Below, piece by piece: positions 59,098 to 64,000 of a DNA stretch of 64,000 nt. The notes under the pieces were generated by a model. That model saw only the letters and a list, made by a program, of their open reading frames with translations. It was not told the DNA's origin and did not search any database. The DNA is from Arthrobacter sp. PM3 (GTDB lineage Bacteria; Actinomycetota; Actinomycetes; Actinomycetales; Micrococcaceae). Every line of letters begins with the position of its first letter. Within the stretch, counting starts at the first letter, position 1. Location of the stretch: the NCBI RefSeq assembly GCF_003352915.1, contig NZ_CP022314.1:2801072-2865071 (forward strand). The letters are read 5' to 3'. Made by a program: the position numbers and the translations under genes.

Positions 59098-59760
59098 CTA
59101 CCGCCCGAACTTCCTCCATTGTCCTTCGGAAACCACCTCGACGGAGCCGTCGACGACCTTGATAGCGGTCTGTTCGTCAATGGCGTAGGCGGGGCCGCCG
59201 ATGTCGGCGGCCCACCGCTCGGCGTGGGCCAGGGTGTTGGTCGGGAACGCGTCCAGGTGCGGGAAGATCGAAAAGTCCACCACCCCCAGGGTCCGATCGT
59301 CGGATGCGGACGGCCACTCGACGAAGTATTCCCCGATCCGGGGCGTCATCACCATGCTTCCGGCGCTCACTCCCACCCATACAGTGCCGGGCAGTGACGG
59401 CAGCAGCTCGGCCAGCCCGGACTCCCGCATCCAATGGGACAGGTAGGTCGCGTCGCCGCCGTCGACCAGGAGCACGTCGGCCTCACGAACCCAGGGGACC
59501 CAGCGGTCCGCGCCGATGGTGGGCAGCGCGGTGAGCTCGAGGACGCCGAGCGACGCCCATCCCAGGCCGGACAGGTGCCGGGAGCCGGGCTCGGCGGCCA
59601 GGAGGCCCAGCACCGATGCCGGTCCACACATCGGGTGACCCCACTGCGCTGTCGGGACGACCAGAGCGCGGCACTCGGCGACCGGTTTGTCGAGAAGCTG
59701 CACGAGCGCGGCATGAATGCTCGGGTTCGTCACGCCGCCTGAGGTAAGCAAGAGCTTCAA
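59098..59760 (-). CDS. Peptidase S51 family protein (dipeptidase E-like)
   Basis: This 220-aa protein resembles S51 peptidases (alpha-aspartyl dipeptidase PepE, cyanophycinase). The N-terminus is KLLLTSGGVTNPSI, then VDGGDATYLSHWMRESG with the oxyanion region, and the nucleophile Ser lies in VGVSAGSMVM. A His is present in DFSIFPHLDAFP, the usual catalytic spot. The start is TTG 59760 with GGAGG 5 bases upstream, a rare codon but well supported. Confidence 0.82.
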   Translation of the reverse strand: MKLLLTSGGVTNPSIHAALVQLLDKPVAECRALVVPTAQWGHPMCGPASVLGLLAAEPGSRHLSGLGWASLGVLELTALPTIGADRWVPWVREADVLLVDGGDATYLSHWMRESGLAELLPSLPGTVWVGVSAGSMVMTPRIGEYFVEWPSASDDRTLGVVDFSIFPHLDAFPTNTLAHAERWAADIGGPAYAIDEQTAIKVVDGSVEVVSEGQWRKFGR

Positions 59761-59819
59761 AGGTGCCTCCAGAGTCCCCGCGTGGATGGTGGATGTGCCG
59801 GTGCCCGCCGTTCGGCTTC

Positions 59820-60113
59820 TTACAGTTCGGCGCCGCCGTGCAGGCCGTCGTCGCTGCTGTCGCCCGCGCGTGACCCTTCCGCGTCCTCCGGCGGCAGGTC
59901 CATGTTCCCGCGTCCTTCCAACATCGTCGGCCCGCCCGCGTGAATGTCGTAGCGCTCGGGCCGGATCCCGTGGGACTGCTCCTCGACCAGGGCCTGCTCT
60001 TCGCTGAACCGGATGGCGTTGGCCTCGTCGCCCGCGTCGCCGGGGATGTCCTCGCGGAGCTTTGACGGGTCCGGAACCACAAAGCCGTCGCCGTTGTTTC
60101 CGTTGTCAGTCAT
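59820..60113 (-). CDS. Hypothetical acidic protein
   Basis: This 97-aa hydrophilic protein (MTDNGNNGDGFVVPDP at the start) is rich in Asp, Glu and Gly, without membrane segments or Cys, and probably partly disordered. ATG 60113 follows GAAAGGA. A TATGCT -10-like box lies about 50 bases upstream on the minus strand. I recognise no family. Confidence 0.55.
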   Translation of the reverse strand: MTDNGNNGDGFVVPDPSKLREDIPGDAGDEANAIRFSEEQALVEEQSHGIRPERYDIHAGGPTMLEGRGNMDLPPEDAEGSRAGDSSDDGLHGGAEL

Positions 60114-60298
60114 GGGGTCGTCCTTTCAAGAGAGGCTGTCCGTTACATGGTAAGCATACTTTTCATTCCGGGCGCCAGGAGTGCGTCGTGCACGCGCACG
60201 GATGAACGCGGTGTAAATTCTCACCGCCCAACCTGCATTTTGGCCCGTGCCCGGCCCTAGGATGAGTCTCGTCATCCGCACTCATCCAAGGGGACTAC

Positions 60299-60775
60299 AT
60301 GAGCTATCCGCAGCAGCCGAATGCGTTTCCCGCCCAGACCGCCGGTGAGCCGCCGCTTTGGGCTCCGCTCTACGGCGCCAGCCTCCAGCAGGCCGTCCAG
60401 CGGTTCTTCAAGAAGTACGCCACGTTCTCCGGCCGGGCCAGCCGCAGTGAGTACTGGTGGTGGGCCCTGGTGGCGTTCGTCGTCGGCATCATCATCAACA
60501 TCATCACGAGCACCGGAATGACCACCACCCCGTCCGGCGCCGCCATTCTGGGCCCGAGCGCCGTCGTCGGAATCGTCCTGGCTGTCATCTGGGGCCTGGC
60601 GACCATTGTTCCCTCCCTGGCCCTCCTGGCCCGGCGCCTGCATGACGTCAACCTGAGCGCCTGGCTGATCCTGGTCATCCTGGTGCCGTTCCTCGGCGGA
60701 CTGGCGCTCCTGGTGATGACCATCCTGCCGTCCAACCCGGCCGGCCAGAGGTTCGACCAGCCATCCGGGTACTAG
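60299..60775 (+). CDS. DUF805 family membrane protein
   Basis: This 158-aa membrane protein has the DUF805 pattern: GRASRSEYWWWALVAFVVGIIINII, a second helix pair (VVGIVLAVIWGLATIVPSLAL), ARRLHDVNLSAWLIL and a last helix. The function is unknown; family members are widespread. ATG 60299 follows AAGGGG, and TAGGAT at 60259-60264 may be the -10 box. Its stop codon lies inside the terminator stem. Confidence 0.87.
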   Translation: MSYPQQPNAFPAQTAGEPPLWAPLYGASLQQAVQRFFKKYATFSGRASRSEYWWWALVAFVVGIIINIITSTGMTTTPSGAAILGPSAVVGIVLAVIWGLATIVPSLALLARRLHDVNLSAWLILVILVPFLGGLALLVMTILPSNPAGQRFDQPSGY

Positions 60776-60802
60776 CCCGGCACGTCCCGTGCCGGGCTAG
60801 TA
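60770..60802. terminator. Terminator overlapping the DUF805 stop codon
   Basis: A perfect 15-bp stem (TACTAGCCCGGCACG and its complement at 60788-60802) closes on a 3-base loop and contains the TAG stop of the DUF805 gene. Confidence 0.8.
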
Positions 60803-60894
60803 CCGCCGGGCAGTTCCGTGACCGCCTACGGTCGCGGGGCTGCCCGGGGGCGTTAGACCCTAGAACGGCCTCCCCGCCGCGCCCACACTGAGTC

Positions 60895-61443
60895 ATGGCC
60901 AACATCTATGTTCCGTACGGGACCGTTGAAGGACAGACCGCCCAGATTGCGGACTACATTGCCGAACTGATCCGGGCGCACGGACACCAGGCCGAGGCGG
61001 CGGACCTCAAGCACTCCGGCACCGCCCTCCCGGCCGGCTACGACGGCGTGATCGTGGCCGCCTCGGTTCACATGGGCAAGCACGAGGGGCACGTCGCCGA
61101 GTTCGTGAAGAAGAACCGCGCCGAACTCGAGCGCCTGCCCTCCGCCCTGGTTTCGGTCAGCCTCGCCGCGCACGGGGACCATGAGAACGCGGAAGGCTAT
61201 GTGACGAAGTTCGAGGAGGACACGGGCTGGCGGCCCTCACACGTCGGTCTGTTCGCCGGCGCGCTGCTCTACACCCACTACGGGTTCATCAAGAAGCACA
61301 TGATGAAAAAGATCGCCGGCGACAAGGGCTCCCTGGACACCGACACGTCCCGGGACTACGTCTACACCGAGTGGGACGGCGTCCAGCGCTTCACCGAGGA
61401 CTATCTGGCCTGGCTGGCCAAGCAGCGTCAGGCGCAGGCGTAG
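60895..61443 (+). CDS. Flavodoxin-domain protein (HemG-like)
   Basis: This 182-aa flavodoxin-like protein resembles HemG, the menaquinone-linked protoporphyrinogen oxidase. FMN phosphate loop is YGTVEGQTAQIADYI (about 8-22), then VIVAASVHMGKH with the SVH signature and FAGALLYTHYGFIKKHMMKKIAG. It may instead be a general flavodoxin-type reductase. No good ribosome-binding site was found before ATG 60895. Its 3' end overlaps the convergent gene by 16 bases. Confidence 0.82.
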   Translation: MANIYVPYGTVEGQTAQIADYIAELIRAHGHQAEAADLKHSGTALPAGYDGVIVAASVHMGKHEGHVAEFVKKNRAELERLPSALVSVSLAAHGDHENAEGYVTKFEEDTGWRPSHVGLFAGALLYTHYGFIKKHMMKKIAGDKGSLDTDTSRDYVYTEWDGVQRFTEDYLAWLAKQRQAQA

Positions 61444-62117
61444 GGCGGAACGGAATCGCCGGGGGCAAACGGCGTGAACCACTGATCAAAACCGAGGTTT
61501 CCGGCGGGGGCCGGAGCTTCGGCGTCGTCGGAGTACAGCGCAGTGCTCTCGGCGTCCTCCAGCAGGACTTCCTCGACGCCGGCCCGCCAGTCCTCCGGCA
61601 GGTCCAGTTCGTAGATGTCCTCGGTGATGGCGGCCTGGTCCAGCAGGCAGCGCACGGCCAGTTCCGCGGCGAGGCAGCCGGGGGCGGTCCAGCCGCGGAC
61701 CAGCGACGCCGTGACATCGGCGGCGACGGCGATGAACTTCTGGGTGAACTTCGCGTCATAGCCGGAGGCGAACTGCGGCGGCAGCGAGGACAGGACCGAG
61801 GTCCCGGCGATGTCGGCAGCGGTGATTTCCTCGAGCGTGCCCAGCGTTCCCAGGTCACGGAACAGCTGGTCGATCAGAATGCCGGACGAGTTCCAGAGGA
61901 GGCCGGCCAGCAGGCGGGTCCGGCGCACGGACTCCTCGCGGCCCTCCGGTGAGGCGGCCGCCATTTCCTCGAGGTCTTCCGGATCGAACTGGAGCCGCTG
62001 CTCGGCCGTCATGTCGTCCGGGTGCGGGTCAAGCCCGAGTAGTTCCAGGCTCAGGCCGGTGAGTTTCCCGGCGTCGGCCAGCAGTTCTTCGGTGATGTCG
62101 TCGTCGTCGGCGCTCAT
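61428..62117 (-). CDS. Hypothetical acidic protein
   Basis: This 229-aa soluble, acidic protein starts MSADDDDITEELLADAG and is mostly helical. It has no membrane segment and no motif I recognise. The start ATG lies 7 bases after TAGCAT (62130-62125, minus strand), again leaderless. Coding use and length support a real gene. The function is unknown. Confidence 0.65.
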   Translation of the reverse strand: MSADDDDITEELLADAGKLTGLSLELLGLDPHPDDMTAEQRLQFDPEDLEEMAAASPEGREESVRRTRLLAGLLWNSSGILIDQLFRDLGTLGTLEEITAADIAGTSVLSSLPPQFASGYDAKFTQKFIAVAADVTASLVRGWTAPGCLAAELAVRCLLDQAAITEDIYELDLPEDWRAGVEEVLLEDAESTALYSDDAEAPAPAGNLGFDQWFTPFAPGDSVPPYACA

Positions 62118-62124
62118 GGTCCCG

Positions 62125-62130
62125 ATGCTA
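62125..62130 (-). promoter_or_regulatory. -10 box for a probable leaderless transcript
   Basis: On the minus strand TAGCAT is followed by 7 bases (CGGGACC) and the ATG at 62117. Confidence 0.5.
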
Positions 62131-62184
62131 CCCGCCGGCCGCCTGCGGCCCGATTCGCGTTACGCGGCCTTAGGTGCGCCGGGT

Positions 62185-62817
62185 TTAGGCGGCGGCCGCC
62201 CGGTGGTCTTCGGACGCACTGCCTGCGCCGATCATTTTGGCCGCGACGAGGTAGCAGATGCCCGAGATCAGGGGGACGACGCTGGCCGCGGTGAGCGAGG
62301 CGAGCGGGCCGGACCGTGCGATCAGCGTGATGAGCAGCGGCAGCACGCCCAGGCCGACCAGCAGCCAGCCGGCCAGTGCGGTGCGTTTCAGGCCGAGCAC
62401 GGCGGCCGGGAACGCCAGCGTGATGACACTGACGGCGATGACGGGCCCGTTGTCGCTGAGGAAGCTGCGCAGGGCCGTGGGGTCGAACGCGAGCCAGAGG
62501 CACGCGGCGATGAACGCGGAGGACAGCGCCAGAAGAAGGGGGGAGGTGACAGCGGGCCAGAACCACGCCGAAACCGCGAGGATGAGCATCGGGACCACCC
62601 AGGCGAGGGTCAGCAGCAGCCCGGCATTTCCGCCCGGATCCTGCATGGCGTAGCTGGCGGTGAAGACGCCGGCGAGGACCGTGAACACGGCCATGACGCC
62701 CGCCCCGGTCCGCGTCAGCACCGTGGCGCGCTGGTGGGGCTCCCGGCTCCTCGTCAGGAGCAGCACGACGGCGATCACAACCACTGCGCCGAGGGCCAAA
62801 AAGACCGAAACGTTCAT
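62185..62817 (-). CDS. Integral membrane protein of unknown function
   Basis: This 210-aa protein has about six membrane helices, beginning VFLALGAVVVIAVVLLL and including LLLTLAWVVPMLILAVSAW and VIAVSVITLAFPAAVLG. The loops are short and there are no conserved motifs. ATG 62817 follows AGGAGG. It stands alone between two short genes. Confidence 0.7.
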   Translation of the reverse strand: MNVSVFLALGAVVVIAVVLLLTRSREPHQRATVLTRTGAGVMAVFTVLAGVFTASYAMQDPGGNAGLLLTLAWVVPMLILAVSAWFWPAVTSPLLLALSSAFIAACLWLAFDPTALRSFLSDNGPVIAVSVITLAFPAAVLGLKRTALAGWLLVGLGVLPLLITLIARSGPLASLTAASVVPLISGICYLVAAKMIGAGSASEDHRAAAA

Positions 62818-62954
62818 GGGATGCCTCCTGCAGACGAACGGGGCCTACCTTCAGTACACGCCTGTCCCGGTGCCGGTGCAAAGGGGAGAAAGGCCCGCAA
62901 TCGGGGAGCAAAAAGCCCTATCTCCGAGCGTGTCGCATGTGCCATAGTGGCGAT

Positions 62955-63296
62955 ATGTTCGTTTTCGTGATAATAGCGATCGTGCTGCTGGCCTTGTTTT
63001 GGCAATACATCTTGGCTGCGTTCGGAATTTGGGTGTTCGTGCTCATTATGCGCGCCGTTATCAACTGGACGGTGGTCGACTCGAAGCCGGATTACCGCCG
63101 GAGGCCCGTTCCGGGCCGCCCTGTGGCCAGACCCGTGCAGGCCCGGCCCGTGCCCGTAGCCCGGAAGGCAGCCAATCCCCAGCCGGCCCGCGAGCTGCCG
63201 GCGCCGGACTACCTGCCGAGGTGGACGGCCAGGCGCCGGCTGGATGCCGGCCGCGAGCATGCCCAGTGGCAGAAGGCTTTCGACAGCGCAGCCTAG
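62955..63296 (+). CDS. Hypothetical protein with N-terminal membrane helix
   Basis: This 113-aa protein has one or two N-terminal membrane helices (FVIIAIVLLALFWQYILAAFG, about 5-25, then WVFVLIMRAVI) and a basic Pro/Arg-rich cytoplasmic tail with Pro-Val repeats (RPVPGRPVARPVQARPVPVA). ATG 62955 is preferred over 62937 because CATAGT lies 6 bases upstream as a -10 box. The function is unknown. Confidence 0.55.
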   Translation: MFVFVIIAIVLLALFWQYILAAFGIWVFVLIMRAVINWTVVDSKPDYRRRPVPGRPVARPVQARPVPVARKAANPQPARELPAPDYLPRWTARRRLDAGREHAQWQKAFDSAA

Positions 63297-63357
63297 TGGG
63301 ATCCGTCTGGCCGCTGGTGCCGAGAGCGCTCGCGCCGCAAGGCGTCATGGCTGCCCG

Positions 63358-64000
63358 TCAGGCAACCGCCCCCTGAAAGTGGGCCTCGATGATTCCCCTG
63401 ATGTCGTCGTGGCAGCCGCCGCAGCCGGTGCCGGCGCGGGTGGCCTCGGATACTTCGGGGACGGTTGAGCAGCCCTCCGAGGCCGCCGCGGCAATGGCCG
63501 TCCCGCTGACCCCAGCGCAGCGGCACACCGTGCGTGCGGGGTCTGCGGCGCCGGGGGCGGCCAGCTGGTCGGGCCCGTCCAGGCGCAGCAGGAGGGAGCG
63601 GTCTGCGGGGAGTTCGGCGCCGCGTTCGAACAGCTGCACGAGCTCGGCGGAGGTGCGCGGCATGCCCACGGCCACAAGGCCCTCCAGGACACCGGCGCGG
63701 GTGGTCATCTTGACGTAGCGGCCGTGCTCGGGATCGGCCCACTGGGCAATCTGCAACCGTGGACGGCCGTTCATGGCACCCGCGGTCAGGGCTTCCTCGT
63801 CCCACGGCTCGGCGGACACGTCACCGGCCACAGCCATGTTCATGCCGCGGGCCTTGAGCACGATCACCCCCGGCAGTTCGGCTGCAAGCGCGGGCAACGC
63901 TTCAGCCTCGGCAGGCGAACCGGACGCCAGCAGGGTCAGATATTCTGCGAGCCATTCGGCCTGCCGCCAGCCCGGGCCCACCAGGCCGGAGGGGCCGCGC
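63358..64000 (-). CDS. FAD-dependent oxidoreductase with C-terminal [2Fe-2S] BFD domain (5' part cut by window edge)
   Basis: The visible 213 residues are the C-terminal part of a NirB/NasC-type electron-transfer flavoprotein; the frame stays open to the window edge. QAEWLAEYL and the region after it match the end of the FAD module. A BFD-like [2Fe-2S] domain (CRCAGVSGTAI, then GTGCGGCHDDI) lies at the C-terminus. Such proteins donate electrons to assimilatory nitrate or nitrite reductase, which would fit the nirBD locus 13 kb away. The identity is uncertain without the N-terminus. Confidence 0.75.
   Translation of the reverse strand, partial: RGPSGLVGPGWRQAEWLAEYLTLLASGSPAEAEALPALAAELPGVIVLKARGMNMAVAGDVSAEPWDEEALTAGAMNGRPRLQIAQWADPEHGRYVKMTTRAGVLEGLVAVGMPRTSAELVQLFERGAELPADRSLLLRLDGPDQLAAPGAADPARTVCRCAGVSGTAIAAAASEGCSTVPEVSEATRAGTGCGGCHDDIRGIIEAHFQGAVA

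Overview
The window is very GC-rich, gene-dense bacterial DNA that reads as an actinobacterial chromosome of the Arthrobacter/Pseudarthrobacter group (Micrococcaceae). The grounds are the product families (RpfB, NnaR, LpdA-like reductase, TgpA-DUF58-MoxR block), the order tatD-rpfB-ksgA-ispE-ABC-F and glmU-prs-rplY-pth, and many genes whose start codon lies only 6-7 bases behind a TANNNT -10 box, as in leaderless actinobacterial mRNAs. The genus call is inference.

Layout. 1-660: right end of an IS3-type element (OrfA, start of OrfB, terminal repeat). 877-7550: succinate-semialdehyde dehydrogenase, then a leftward moxR-DUF58-transglutaminase operon. 7728-14061: rightward housekeeping block (tatD, rpfB, ksgA, ispE, ABC-F ATPase). 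14062-14594: a non-coding array of GRRCATGYYC decamers with a solo IS3-type end. 14595-19642: TetR regulator, tRNA-Gln, glmU-prs, rplY, pth. 19826-30908: four consecutive giant LuxR/LAL-type ATPase regulators in two pairs, followed by a small ORF and an orphan exopolysaccharide priming transferase (31094-32973). 33164-37329: sufS-sufU and a leftward trio (epimerase-like protein, DUF2505, SCO4848-like). 37596-43821: mfd plus a membrane hydrolase, tspO, and a leftward deoC unit. 43981-50688: nitrite-assimilation locus. 50715-64000: phosphohexomutase, Rrf2 regulator, purine nucleoside phosphorylase, LpdA-like flavoprotein, TetR-SDR-SRPBCC operon, aldehyde dehydrogenase, S51 peptidase, small membrane and hypothetical proteins, and at the right edge the C-terminal part of a [2Fe-2S] flavoprotein oxidoreductase.

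How the genes work together. The clearest functional unit is nitrite assimilation: nirB, a siroheme-forming methyltransferase and an NnaR-type regulator form one leftward operon, nirD faces the other way, and a small flavoprotein gene has its own promoter. All three promoters carry half-sites resembling GlnR boxes, repeated every 11 bases and ending exactly 10 bases upstream of the -10 hexamer. The most unusual unit is the 11-kb block of four LAL regulators beside a lone priming glycosyltransferase; its signal and target are unknown. The DNA array at 14.1-14.6 kb and its relation to the IS end at 0.6 kb are the main structures not explained by genes.
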